This document shows positions 50,493 to 63,108 of a stretch of DNA of 64,000 nt, one piece after another. Source of the stretch: Neocallimastix lanati (nom. inval.) (lineage: Eukaryota; Neocallimastigomycota; Neocallimastigomycetes; Neocallimastigales; Neocallimastigaceae); contig JACVTC010000061.1 in the NCBI GenBank assembly GCA_016946835.1, positions 603,501 through 667,500 on the forward strand, read 5' to 3'. The notes beneath the pieces were generated by a model. The model was not told the DNA's origin, did no database searches, and was given only the letters and a program-made list of their open reading frames with translations. A program made the translations under genes and the position numbers. Numbering within the stretch: the first letter of the stretch is position 1; every line of letters starts with the position of its first letter.

Positions 50493-51198
50493 TTTCTTTT
50501 TACTTTTTTTTTTTTATTATTTTTAAAAAGATAGAAATAAAACGAACAAGTAAAAAAAAAATTATAGGATATTATTTGTATTATTTGTATGTTATTATAA
50601 ATGCTATTACTATTATTTATTTAATTTTATAGTATTATTATTATTTATATTTTATTATGATATACTATATTTTATAGTTATTATTATTATTATTTTTATA
50701 TCAATATTAATATTTAAAGGGTATTTATATGTTAATATATTATATATTACTATTGATCAAGAATATTATGATTTTTATTACGATTTTTTAAAATTTTTAA
50801 AAACTTCAAATATAATATTAAATTTACTATTATATAATATTATATATGATATTGATATATTATATATACAATTTTTTTTTTATTATATTATAAGATTCTA
50901 TTATTAACTTTAAAAATAAGAATATATATATATATACATATATATACAATATTCTTATTATAAAAATTATTTATTTTATATTTTTAATTTTTTTTATTAA
51001 TTTTATTCATAAAATAAAAGATATTTCTATTATAATGAAATTAAAAATAAAGGCTTATTCTACTATTTTTTTTTAATTTATTGTCTCTATTATCATGTAA
51101 ATAAATAAGAAATAAAACGAAATAGATCATAACCTATTTCTTCTATTTTTTAATATTTATAATAAAAAAAAATAAAATAAAAAAATAATAGTAATAAA

Positions 51199-51229
<31 letters not shown>

Positions 51230-52440
51230 TTTTTATTTTTATTTTAATTTTTTTTTTTTTAGAAATAATTATTTTTTATTATTAATATTAAAATAAATTT
51301 TGAAATTAATATTAAAAATAAAAAAAAAAAAAAAAAGACAATTTTAATTCTATTTATATGTGTTTGGATAAATTTTTATATTTAATTTTTTATTATAAAA
51401 AAATTTTTTTTTTATATATTTTTAATTATTTCTGATTTTTAAAATTTTTCTCATTTTTAAATGTTTTTATTTTAAATGTTTTTTTTTATTTATTTTATTT
51501 ATTTATTATATTTTTATTTTTTATTTTTATTTTTATTTTTATTTTTAATTTTATTTGTAGTATGTTCAACATTTATTTTTTTTTATTTTTAATACCAATT
51601 TAATATTAATATTTAATTCAATATAAGTTTAATAATGTAACTAAAAACAAAACTAAAAAAAAAAAAAAAAATTATTATTTATTTATCTATTTATTTATTT
51701 ATTATATAATGATATTAATTATAAATATTTAGCAATAATAATCACTTTACCAATTTTATTAATAAATAATTTTTTATTTTATTAATATTTTCAAACAAAT
51801 ATATATATATAAAGTACTAAATAAATTAAAACTGCTATTTTGATAATTTAATTTAACAATTTAATATTGTTATTCTTTTTTTTTTTTTTTTTTTATTGAT
51901 GAGTTAATGAAATTATGTGATCAATCAATTAACTATTAATGTATTCAATATTTAATGTTTAATTATATCATTATATTTGCTAATTACTGTGTTAATACAA
52001 ATTTTATTTTATTTTAGTTGTTTAAATGATTAAATAATCTCTATTTATTAACTTAAAAATTCCTTTTTTAAAGGTTTATTATCAAGAATTTCTATTATTA
52101 TTATTATTATTATTTTCTTTCTTTCCTTAATTCTTTTTTTTTTTTATTATTTTTTTTCTTTAAAAAAAAAAAACATATAATAATCCAATAAAAATAATAA
52201 AAAAAAAATAAACCTTTTTTTTTTTTAATGATTAAATATTAAATCTATCAATATAAAATAAATTAAATTTATGATTTCTAAATAATTATTTCATTATTTT
52301 TTAATATATTTATTAATATAAAAAGAAATTTGATACAAAATAATTATAAAAGTTTATTTAAACTTAATTTTTTAATTTTTATATTTTTAATTATAAATTA
52401 CCAGATTAAAAAAAAAAATTTTTTTTTTATTTCTTTTTAA
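50493..52440. other. intergenic, AT-rich
   Basis: Upstream region of the seven-helix gene and beyond. It holds poly(T), TA and ATT runs only, with no coding island. Confidence 0.75.
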
Positions 52441-52459
52441 TATTTTTAATATAAAATAA

Positions 52460-52520
52460 AGTTTTTACAACAGCCCAACAAATCCATTGTGATGGCTATG
52501 GCAATAAATGCTCTGGATGC
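52460..52520 (+). pseudogene. 20-codon coding-like relic
   Basis: A small GC-richer patch read as VFTTAQQIHCDGYGNKCSGC, followed at once by a poly(T) run. The Cys spacing hints at a finger, but it is too short to assign. Confidence 0.25.
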
Positions 52521-52599
52521 TTTTTTTTTTTTTTTATTACATTTTATTTTATTTCATTATATTGTTAATTTTATTAATATTTATTTTTCTGTTTATTTT

Positions 52600-52690
52600 A
52601 TTGTTATTGTCATTGTTATTTTTATTAATACTTTACTTTTTTATATTACTTCTCTATTTATTTTATTTTATTTCATTTTATTATTAATTT
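52600..52690 (+). repeat. member of the TTTTA-linked dispersed family (type 1)
   Basis: TTATTAATACTTTACTTTTT, then TATATTACTTCTCTATTTATTTTATTTTA, differing at a few positions from the copies at 34063 and 40248. Confidence 0.8.
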
Positions 52691-53999
52691 CAGAACAAAT
52701 AATATAAACTAATTTAGGAACTTTTATAAGAAATAGATTTATAAATAAATAAAAAAAAAAGTAAATATAAAAATTTATAATTAAAATTGGAACAATGGAT
52801 TTAAATATGACAAATGTAATTGTTTTTAAAAAAAATATATATATATATAAATATATGAGTAAATAGTAATTAATTGTTATATATAATTGATTATAATTAA
52901 GTATAATTGATTAAAATCATGGAAAAATTAATAAGCATGGTCAATATATTATAAGATAAACTATAATTTATGTATTAGATATGGTAGAATATAGTATATA
53001 ATATTAAATAATTAATCCTAATTTGTTTAATTTATTTATAATATATAACTAAATAAATAATTAAATAATAAATAATTAAATAATAAATAATAAAAATAAA
53101 ATAAATAAATTAATAAATATAAATGAATTGATAAATGGATAAATAATTATATAATTTTTAAATTAAAAAATAATTATAAATTTATAATTAATAAACTTTC
53201 AAACTTTAAAAATAATTAAAGTTTAAAAAAATAAAAAATAATAAATAAAATTTAAGTAAATTATTAAATAAAATGTACCAACAGATAAACTTTAATTGAT
53301 AAATATTATATTAGTATTTAATTTTTTTTTTTTAAAAAATACAAAAAAAAAAAATAAAAAAAATAAAATAAAATAAAATATATAAGTAAAGATATAAAAA
53401 AAATATAAAGTACAAATATAAAAATATAAAACATTTATAATTAATAATAATAATAACAATAATAAAATAAAACAAAAATGAATAGAATTAAAACTAAATA
53501 TGGTAAAATAAAAGTAAATAAACAAAAAATATATATATAAAAAAAGTAAATCAAATTATCATTAATATAGTTTATTATTTTATAACAAAAAAAAAAAAGT
53601 ATGGAATAGAAAGTTAAACATAAATTAATATCTGAATACAAAGTTTTTTTTTTAATAAAATAAGATTACTAATCAATACTTTAAAGTAAAATGATAATTA
53701 ATTATAATAATTTATAATAATTACATGTCAATTATTTTTTGTTAAAAAAAAAAATAAAAATAAATAGATATTTAGATATTTAGATATAACAAAATAAAAT
53801 AAAATAATTAAAAAAAAAAAAAAACATATATATTATCAATTGTTTTTAATAAATAAATAGTTAAAAAAAAAGATATAAATTATTCTTTAGTATAAATAAT
53901 TAAATAATAAAAAAATAATCTAAATATATAAAATAAAAAAAAAATAAATAACAAATAAATACAAAATAAAAATATGTTGTAATATTAATGAAATAGTAC
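52691..53999. other. intergenic, AT-rich
   Basis: TA-, TAAA- and A-rich runs. Frames seen are low complexity (I/Y/F/L or K/N). No gene was seen. Confidence 0.75.
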
Positions 54000-54290
54000 A
54001 TACGTATTAGAATATAATATAATATAATATAATATAAATAGTGAAGTAATATAAAAGAGTAAAGTATTAATAAAAATAAAATAAAATAAAATAAAATAAA
54101 ATAAAATAATAAAATAAAATAAAATAAAATAAAATAAAATAAAATAAAATAAAATAAAATAAAATAAAATAAAATAAAATAAAATAAAATAAAATAAAAT
54201 AAAATAAAATAAAATAAAATAAATAGTAGAATATTAAATATAAATTACAGATTGAATAAAATAAAATAAAATAAAATATAAAATGATTAT
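54000..54290 (-). repeat. TTTTA array with dispersed-family ends, inverted orientation
   Basis: Reads as the reverse complement of the 34-kb family: ATAGTGAAGTAATATAAAAG (type 1) at 54040, then a TAAAA array of about 150 bp (54073-54222), then ATAAATTACAGATTGAATAA (type 2) near 54239. The array is therefore bounded by a type 1 and a type 2 unit. Confidence 0.88.
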
Positions 54291-54950
54291 ACTTTGAAAT
54301 ATATTTAACTATTTATATTTTGTATCTATTTAATAATTTCATATAAAATATGGAAATATACAACAAAATAAAAATGAATAAAATAAAACTATACAAAATC
54401 AAAAATGATGCTCATGATCATTTTATTATTTAGTTCAAAATAGCAACTTTATATCATAATATTTCATCTGTCATCATCATCAATAATTAATAATAAATAA
54501 ATAGATAAATAAATAAATCGATAGAAATTAAAAAATTTTTCATAAAAAAAGTCACCAAATAATAATAATTTTATAATTATTTTAATTAATTTTATAAATT
54601 AAATTTACAAATTTGGATATAAAAAATTTTTTTTCTAAAAATGATATCATAAGTTAAATTAAAATAATTTCCAATTAATATAAGTAATATGAAGAATGAG
54701 GGTGAACTTACCATATTAAACAACCAATAATGAAAAATAAGTCATAAATGAATTAATTAATTTAATAATTAAAATAATATAGATAATATAAATAAAATAA
54801 AATTCTATAAATTCTATAATATAGATAATATAAATAATATAGATAATATAAATAATATAGATAATATAGATAACTAAATAAAAATTATGTAAATTATATT
54901 TTAACCCTATTTAAATAATATAAATAATATAAATAATATAAATAATTAAA
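54291..54950. other. intergenic, AT-rich
   Basis: No gene was seen. ATAATATAGATAATATAAAT repeats lie at 54776-54875. Confidence 0.7.
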
Positions 54951-55133
54951 TAATAATAAATAATAAATAATAAAAAGAATATTTATTAATAAATAGTATT
55001 AAAAAGAGTATTTATTAATAAATAATATAAATAATAAATAATAAAAAAGTAATAAATAAATAAATAAATAGTATTAAAAAGAGTATATATTAATAAATAA
55101 TATGAATAATAAATGAATGAATGAATGAATGAA

Positions 55134-55164
<31 letters not shown>

Positions 55165-55165
55165 A
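54951..55165 (-). repeat. minisatellite related to 57489-58190, opposite orientation
   Basis: Three units with AAAAAGAGTATWTATTAATA (near 54971, 55004 and 55075), the reverse complement of the 35-bp unit at 57489-58190, mixed with TAAA and GAATGAAT runs. Confidence 0.8.
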
Positions 55166-55489
55166 TAGATAAAGTGTTGAGGTTGATATTGTTCATTAAA
55201 TAATTGTTTCAGGATTTATGAATTAATCCTATGAGAATGAAAGTACGAAAGTACAAAAAATTAAAAATAATTGAATAATAATGATTTATAATTTAAAAAT
55301 TATTTTAATTTATGAAGAAGAATAATTAAAAATTAAAAAAAAAAAAAAAAAAAAAAGAAAAAGAAAAAGAGAAAAAAAGAAAAAAGGTCAAATCATCAAC
55401 AACAACAATAAAAATTCATTTAATTCTTTAGTTTAACTAATTGAATCAATTATTATTTAATAAATAATTATTAATAATTATCATAATTA

Positions 55490-55620
55490 ATAATTTTCAT
55501 AATTAATGATTTTCATAATAAATAATTTTCATAATTAATAATTTTCATAATTAATAATTTTCATAATTAATAATTTTCATAATTAATAATTTTCATAATT
55601 AATGATTTTCATAATTAATT
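55490..55620. repeat. 16-bp tandem repeat, about 8 units
   Basis: TTTTCATAATTAATAA with TGA and AAT variants, head to tail. Confidence 0.9.
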
Positions 55621-56314
55621 AATTAAAATATCTATTAAATATAAAAATAATTGAATATTAAATAATTAAATAATTAAATTAAAAAATGTGTTGTAGTTCT
55701 TAATAATTTTAATTATTTCAGGTATAATCAATGGTAAAGATGTTGAATAAATTTCTTAGAATAAATATAAATTATTATTCCTTTTGATACAACATCATTA
55801 TATATCATTTCATTGTTTTAAACTCTATTTATTATTATATTTTTAATTATATATATTTTATATTTATTATTATATTTAATTTTTATTTTCTGTTTTTCTT
55901 TTTTCCCTTTTTTTTATATAATATATCTAATTAATCAATAACACATGAAAGTCTTTTTGTTGATATAAATAATGAAATTTTAAAAAAAAATACTTAGAAT
56001 GTTTATTTATTTCTTATTACAAGCAGTTATTATGGGATTCTTTTGGAAGAATTATTCCATTTCTGATTGTCAATTATTTTTATTCATTTCTTTCTTTTTT
56101 TTGTTTCTTCTTTTTTTTTTTTTTTTTTATAACAAAATCGAGCTATTAATATTATTTATATGTGCTTTATTGTTACTAAATGTTACTAAATTTATTTTAT
56201 TTTTTAAAGTTTATTATCATGATTTAATTTTATTTTTTGTATTTCTTATTAAATAATCAACTAAAATTATTCTATTTATGTCTATTTAAATATATAAAAA
56301 TATATATTTTTATT

Positions 56315-56395
56315 ATTATTTAATGAGTTATTTTATGATTTAATGAGTTATTTTATGATTTAATGAGTTATTTTATGATTTAATGAGTTATTATT
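56315..56395. repeat. 20-bp tandem repeat, 4 units
   Basis: TTTTATGATTTAATGAGTTA repeated without change four times. Confidence 0.92.
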
Positions 56396-57390
56396 TATTT
56401 ATGATTTATTTTATTATTAATGATTTATAAATCTATATTTTCTATTGGTTACTTCGTTCTTCCTTCTTTACAACATTGAAAAAAAAAATGTTTCATTTTA
56501 ATTTCAAAGAAAAATTATTGAATCGGAATTAAAAAAAAAAAACAAAAAAAATTTAAAAAATTAATTTTTAATTTGTATATATTATATATTATACTATATT
56601 GAAATATACATAATATATACATTTATATATATTATAATGTATTAAAATATACACAATATGTATACTATAATCAATTTTTATAAATGTAAAAAAATTATAT
56701 ATATAGATAAATTATAATATATATGACATAAATTAATTGATAAAGTACGAAGTTCAGGTTCGGTTCTTTTAAGGTTTATTCTTTATTTGGGGGATATAAT
56801 TTATATGTTTTATAAAAATAATTTTATTTAAATTTTATTTATATAGAAGAATTACATTTACTTATCATTATTAAAAATATAAACTAACATTTATTCTTAA
56901 AATTAATATTTATTTTCATATTTTGATCTCAAGAATTACACTAATCTACTATTTATTATTCTTGGACGGAGAAATAAAACTATTTAAGTATTTTTCTCTT
57001 TTATAATTATTTGCTATAATAAAGTTTTCCTATATTATAGTATAAATATTAATTTACTTTCATTAATGTTAAAATTAAATAATAATATATATATAAATTA
57101 ATTTCTAATAAGAAATACAATAAAAACTAGATTAATACATAAATTTATGCTTTTACTACATTTCTTAATTAACATAAATTTATTATCAATTAGAGTTTTT
57201 ATTTCTATTTCATATCAAATAAATAAATGCTATAATGAATTAAAATGTATAAATTTCTAAACTATAAATCCTATCCAATGAAAATAAATCAATAAAACAA
57301 TATAAAAGTATTCATCTATATATAACAATGTCATATAATTATATTTATATTGGTTAATACACATTAGCATATATTTATATGTATTTTTTT

Positions 57391-58249
57391 TATTTATTAT
57401 TTATTATGTATTTATTATTCAATTATTCAATTATTTATTATTTATTATTTATTATTACAAATTATTAATATTTTTCTTATTTATTATTTAATAATAAATA
57501 CTCTTTTTTATTATTTAATTATTTATTAATAAATACTCTTTTTTATTATTTAATTATTTATTAATTAATACTCTTTTTTATTATTTAATTATTTATTAAT
57601 TAATACTCTTTTTTATTATTTAATTATTTATTAATAAATACTCTTTTTTATTATTTAATTATTTATTAATAAATACTCTTTTTTATTATTTAATTATTTA
57701 ATAATAAATACTCTTTTTTATTATTTAATTATTTATTAATAAATACTCTTTTTTATTATTTAATTATTTATTAATTAATACTCTTTTTTATTATTTAATT
57801 ATTTATTAATAAATACTCTTTTTTATTATTTAATTATTTATTAATAAATACTCTTTTTTATTATTTAATTATTTATTAATAAATACTCTTTTTTATTATT
57901 TAATTATTTATAAATAAATACTCTTTTTTATTATTTAATTATTTATTAATAAATACTCTTTTTTATTATTTATTATTTATTAATAAATACACTTTTTTAT
58001 TATTTAATTATTTATTATTTATTAATAAACACTCTTTTTTATTATTTATTATTTAATTATTTAATTATTTATTAATAAATACTCTTTTTTATTATTTATT
58101 ATTTATTATTTATTAATAAATACTCTTTTTTATTATTTATTATTTATTATTTCTTATTTCTTATTTATTAATAAATACTCTTTTTTATTTTTTATTATTT
58201 ATTATTTATTATGTATTTATTATTCAATTATTCAATTATTTATTATTTA
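57391..58249 (+). repeat. 35-bp minisatellite, about 20 units, between 54-bp direct repeats
   Basis: CTCTTTTTTATTATTTAATT recurs every 35 bp from 57501 (57536, 57571, 57606, ...), with AAT/TTAAT variants and longer units after 57960. The array is bracketed by a 54-bp direct repeat (57391-57444 and 58196-58249) that includes TGTATTTATTATTCAATTAT-like sequence. Confidence 0.92.
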
Positions 58250-58869
58250 ATTGTTTATTTATCCAATTTAATTAAATATGAAATTAAAAGAAATGAAAAA
58301 ATTTAAAATTGTAAACTTTAAAAAATAAAAATTTTTTTTTCTTTTTTTCTTTTTAATTTTATTTTATTTTATAAAATTGTTTTCTATATAAATTTTTATA
58401 ATTTTTAAGATTAACTAAAACTTTATATTAAAATTTTACCAAATAATTGAAATTACTTAAATTCTTAATTGGAGATAATAAAAAAATTTTTTTTTATTAT
58501 TAAATATTATTTATTAAATATTAATTATTATTAATTTTTTTTTTTTTTCATTAATTAAATTAATTATTAATAAAATAAAAATAAAAATAAAAAACTTTTT
58601 TTTCTTCTTTTCTAATAATTTCATAAAGTTAACTTGATCTATTTCAATTTCATACATAAAAATAATTATGTAAAGTGGAATAAATTTATTAGATATGAAA
58701 AAAACGAGAGATAAAAAAAATAAAAATGATAATAATAATAATAATATATAATAAATAAATAAAAATATAAAAATAAAATAGATAATAAATAATATATATT
58801 TATAATATATAATATCTATTTAGAAAAAAAAAATTTTTTTGAAAGGAAATTCAATTCATATAAATGAAA

Positions 58870-58931
<62 letters not shown>

Positions 58932-60046
58932 ATAGTAAATATTATAAAAATTTAAAAAATAATAAAAGAAATAAATTTCAATGATGCTTATAATGTGTAG
59001 TCAGTATTCAATAATGAGAAAAGAGAAGAGGGTTACAGAAATATTAAATGTTTTATGTTCTTTCAATTTTTAATTTAACAAACTATAAAAAGTATAACAC
59101 ATTTTTTAATAAAATTTTTTTTCTTAATATTATTATTAATTAATTAAAAAGAAGAAGAAGAAGAAGAAAAAATTTATTATCAATTAAACAAAAAAAAATT
59201 TTTTTAAAATTATTTAATACTGATGTTTACATTAATCAATAATCACATTTTTAAAAAGGTATTATCAAATGCATTAAAAAATATATAATATAAAATATGT
59301 AATATATATATAAAATATATATATATAAATATATATATTTTATTTTTTCAATTATTATATTTAATGATAATTATAAAGGCTTACTTATATTATGTTATTA
59401 TTATTATTATTATTATTCTTTTTTTAATTGATTTTTATTTTATACCTATTATTTATTATTTATTATATAATAATACTATTATCATTTTAAATTAAATAAA
59501 TAATTTATTTCTGTAAAACTATAATAATATTAAAATAAATATATAAATAAATAAAACCGCATAGATTTTTCTTTTTTTTTTTTGAAATGTATCCTCAATT
59601 AAAAATAAAATTTCAATAATAAGTTATTTAATTGATGATCATGAATTTAATTAATTAATTAATTAATTAATTAATTAATAAAATAAATACAATAAATAAA
59701 TACATAAATAAATACAATAAATAAATAAATAAATAAATAAATAAGTAAATAAGTAAGTAAATAAATAAATAAATAAAAACAAAAAAAAAAAGAAATTCAT
59801 ACAGAAAGTAATAATAGAAAAGAATTGATCATCATAACCAATCATCAATATAACATATTAATAATAAATTATATTTCTGAAGATAGAAAAACCATATTGA
59901 TTAAAAGACTTAAATAAAAAATCACAAGAGATAATGATATATTTTATATAAATTTTAGAATTATATGAATAAATATATTTATTTCATAATTTATATATAT
60001 ATATATATATAAATTATGAAATATTTTTTTTTATAATGATATATTA

Positions 60047-60080
<34 letters not shown>

Positions 60081-60485
60081 TATTATTGCAATAAAAAATA
60101 TGGGGCTGAGAGAAAGGGCGGTATACACTGGAAATAAAAAAATAAAATAAAATAAAATAAAATTTATATATATTTAATTTTTAACTTTTTATTTTTAATT
60201 TTTTTTTTTTTTTTTTTATTTATCTTGAATTATATAAAAAAAGTTTTATGTTCAATTTTTTAATTTATAATTATTTGACTTTTCATATAATATCTTAAAA
60301 TAAATAAATACACAAATGTTTTATGTAGATGGATTAACTTTATGAAATTAAATTTATATGTTTATATATATATATATATAATTTTATTAATTATTTTGAA
60401 AAACTTAATAGATTTCATTTCATTTATATGAAATGTATCACATAAATTAAAAAAAAAAAAAGGCATAATTCAATAAATAAATGAA

Positions 60486-60516
<31 letters not shown>

Positions 60517-60519
60517 ATT
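58250..60519. other. intergenic, AT-rich
   Basis: Microsatellites only: AAT (58868-58928), TTAA (59650-59680) and TAAA/TACA (59685-59776). A GC-richer scrap, GGGGCTGAGAGAAAGGGCGG, at 60102 is unassigned. The region ends at the presumed outer edge of the copia LTR. Confidence 0.7.
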
Positions 60520-60778
60520 TTGTTTATAAAATATTTTATTGATTAAAGTTTATTTATTTAATATGAGTAATTACTTGATTTTTAAAATTTATGAGATTAC
60601 ATTTGTATTTATACTATTTGTGGCTAAATAAAAATATAACGAGAAATTATTACATAATATATTTCATTGTATTAGCTTAACAACGAGTTCGTTGTATTAT
60701 AAAAATATCTTTTAATTTATTTAATACACATAAATTATTTTAATATAAATTTAATATATTTTTCTTTGTATTCTAACA
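60520..60778 (-). mobile_element. probable 3' LTR of the copia element (outer edge uncertain)
   Basis: On the minus strand TGTTAGAATAC begins at 60778, directly after the polypurine tract, as LTRs do (TG...CA). It includes TATAAATAC (about 60617) and AATAAA strings. The outer edge near 60520 (...TATAAACA) is a guess because the partner 5' LTR is outside the window. Confidence 0.5.
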
Positions 60779-60787
60779 TTCCCCCTC
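60779..60787 (-). promoter_or_regulatory. polypurine tract (plus-strand primer) of the copia element
   Basis: Minus-strand GAGGGGGAA lies directly before the TGTTAG of the LTR and about 40 bp after the stop of the pol frame, the standard position for priming second-strand synthesis. Confidence 0.75.
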
Positions 60788-60827
60788 AGACCAGAATGTT
60801 TGCTTGTCAAAGATTTGGTTTGTAAAC

Positions 60828-62138
60828 TTAGTCATTTTTAGTCCATTTAAAATCTTTTGTTAACGGATCGGCCAACATCCTTTCGGTATTGATATATTCT
60901 AATTTTATTTTGTTATTTTTGATATTATCTTTATTGAAGTAAAATTTTATTTCTATATGTTTTAATTTATTGTTGAGTTCACCGTTTTCTATTGTCGTTT
61001 TACTTGCTAAGTTATCAGTGAATATTTTTATTGGTTTTTTAATGTTGAATATTTCATATAAAATATTTCGGATCCATAAAACTTTTTTAGTACATTCAGC
61101 GGTAGCAATGTATTCAGCTTCCGCGGTAGATGTGGCAACCACTGTTTGTTTCTTGGATTGCCAACATATTGGATCATTATTCATTGATATTATATACCCC
61201 GAAGTAGATTTCCTATCTTTTGGGTCACCAGCGTAGTCAGCATCAGTATATGCCATAATTTCCCCCTGTCCTTTATATTTAATTTTGTAGTATTTAGTAT
61301 AATTTAAGTATTTTAATATATTTATTACCATTTTCCAATCAGCTATGGTAGGATTCTCAGAATTTCTAGCAATCTTTCCTACAGCGTAAGTAATATCTGG
61401 ACGGGTACACCTGGCTAGATAGATTAACGATCCGATTGCACTTTTAAATGTTGTTTTATCAAATGGTTCATTATTCTTTGCTGAATTTGAGATGCTTGAA
61501 CAAGGCGTTTTTGATTTTCTTATATTTTTAACTTTGAATTTTTGTAATATATCATTTATTAATTGAATTTGAGAAATTACGTAGCTTGTATTTTCCTTTT
61601 CAATATTAATTCCTAAAATATAATCCGCTTCACTGCATTTTGAAACTTTAAAGTTTTTCTTAATTCTTTTAATAATTTTATTTATATAGTATTTTATTCT
61701 TGTTATTAATAAGTCATCCACGTAAACTCCAATAATACAGACAGCTCTTCCTCCCTCCATTTTAACAAAAATACATGGTTCAGATGTCAATTGAGTGAAA
61801 CCATTATTTTTGAGAAAGTTTGTGAAGTGGATGTGCCATTGGCGACCTGACTGTTTTAATCCGTATAAAGCTTTTCTAAGAAGTCAATAACCTTTACCAA
61901 AATTCTTGTCACCAGGGGGGATATTAACATAAATATCCTTATCCAACGGAGCATTAAGATAGGCAGCTTTAATATCAAGCTGCATTAGATCCCAATTGAA
62001 TTTTGAAGCAAGCGCAATTATAAGTTTTAGACTATCTAAACTAAGGGTAGGAGAATATGTTAAGTTATAATCAATTCCCTTTCTCTGGGTGAAACCACGA
62101 GCAACCAGACGTTCCTTGTTATTTTGAGATATTACCAT
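60828..62138 (-). pseudogene. copia reverse transcriptase and RNase H with one internal stop
   Basis: One frame from 62138 to 60828 interrupted only by TGA at 61884-61886. Before the stop: ERLVARGFTQRKGIDYNLTY, then DIKAAYLNAPLD (catalytic Asp of RT motif A). At the stop: ...GKGY-[TGA]-LLRKALYGLKQSGRQW, where related elements usually have an aromatic or Cys residue, so TGG to TGA is the simplest explanation. After it: VYVDDLLIT (catalytic YVDD). RNase H follows with YTDADYAGD, DRKSTSGY, CWQSKKQTVVATSTAEAEYI and a final MLADPLTKDF. RT and RNase H motifs are otherwise intact, so this is a recently inactivated copy. Confidence 0.93.
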
Positions 62139-63108
62139 TACCGTCCTTTTTGAGAGTATAGACCCACTTAGCTTCTATCCACCGGATTTTATCTGAACGT
62201 GTGATGGCTTGTTTATATGAAAGAGGTGTTTCAGTAATACATCTTTTAGAAGTTTCAACATTGTCGAGGGAGATCTTGTACTTTTTGTTACTGTTGGATT
62301 GAATAGGGTTTCCAGGTCTTTTATGCGATTCATTCATGGATGGTTTTAATTTCTTACTCTCTGGATGTTCGGAATGAATCAATTTATGTTTAAGGGGAAC
62401 AGTGTTTAATATTTCATTGTTTAAGTTAATCTTCTTTTTGGTAGGTGAAATATTACAAGTTGATGACTTTCTTTTAGTGGATGGATTAAATTTTATTTTA
62501 TCCTTTTCTAAAGAAATGTCCCCAGAGAAATTTGATTCATCATTTGAAACATTAATAGATTGGAAATCTGAAGCGAGATCATCAATGGATTCAATTTTTT
62601 CATCATTTAGATAATTGTCTTCAGGTTCCTTACCTTTAGCAGAGTTATTATTCTCATCTTTCTTGTTGTTAGTAATAGGAGTATTTATAATTTTATTAAT
62701 ATTATAGTTTTTAATAGATGAAACAGGTGAATCAATTTCTGATTCCTTACCTTTTCTTGATGAAGAATTATTTTCTTTGGATTCTGTATTTTCTTCATTA
62801 GATTCTTCATTAGATTCTTCATTAGATTCTTCATTAGATTCTTCATTAGATTCTTCATTAGATTCTTCATTAGATTCTTCATTGTATATCAATTTTCCAG
62901 AATCATCGTATGCATTTTCATTTTCGTTAGAGTTGATAATTGGTAATTCGTAAATATAATTGTCGTTATTAAAAATGTTGGTTGGTAACTTATTGTTGCG
63001 TATTCTGGTGGTTAAATTTGATGGAGTTTCTTCATCAAATACTGCTTCTCTTACTAAGTGAATACTGTAGTCCTTTGAATCCATAATTATATAGCAATTG
63101 GATTCAAT
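62119..63108 (-). pseudogene. copia integrase-RT linker region with (ESNE)n repeat
   Basis: The minus frame runs from the insertion edge (63108) through MDSKDYSIHLVREAVFDEE, the copia motif before the linker, then an acidic and Lys/Ser/Asn-rich linker with seven to eight ESNE units, to IRWIEAKWVYTLKKDGNGN, the start of the RT domain. It then meets a stop because of a one-base frameshift near 62130 relative to the next frame (62138-60828). An ATG at 63084 exists but is internal to the original polyprotein. Confidence 0.88.
62791..62882 (-). repeat. 12-bp tandem repeat in the copia linker
   Basis: Units of GATTCTTCATTA (plus strand), about 7.5 copies, encoding Glu-Ser-Asn-Glu on the minus strand. 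In frame. Confidence 0.95.

Larger units (their letters stand above)
55166..57388. other. intergenic between the two inverted minisatellites
   Basis: AT-rich. It holds a 16-bp tandem TTTTCATAATTAATAA (about eight units, 55490-55620), a 20-bp tandem TTTTATGATTTAATGAGTTA (four units, 56315-56395) and mixed sequence at 56730-57260. An open frame at 55999-56256 is rich in F/L/I and is not convincing as a gene. Confidence 0.7.

Noticed and set aside
53292-53641. Minus-strand hydrophobic frames
   Set aside because: Translation of A-rich low-complexity DNA; I/Y/F/L only.
55999-56256. 85-codon frame with hydrophobic peptide
   Set aside because: Mostly F/L/I from T-rich DNA, no family features, no paralog seen; not enough to call a gene.
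56740-56790. Possible tRNA T-arm (GGTTCGGTTC)
   Set aside because: No acceptor stem, D-arm or anticodon stem could be paired around it. No tRNA or rRNA gene was found in the window.
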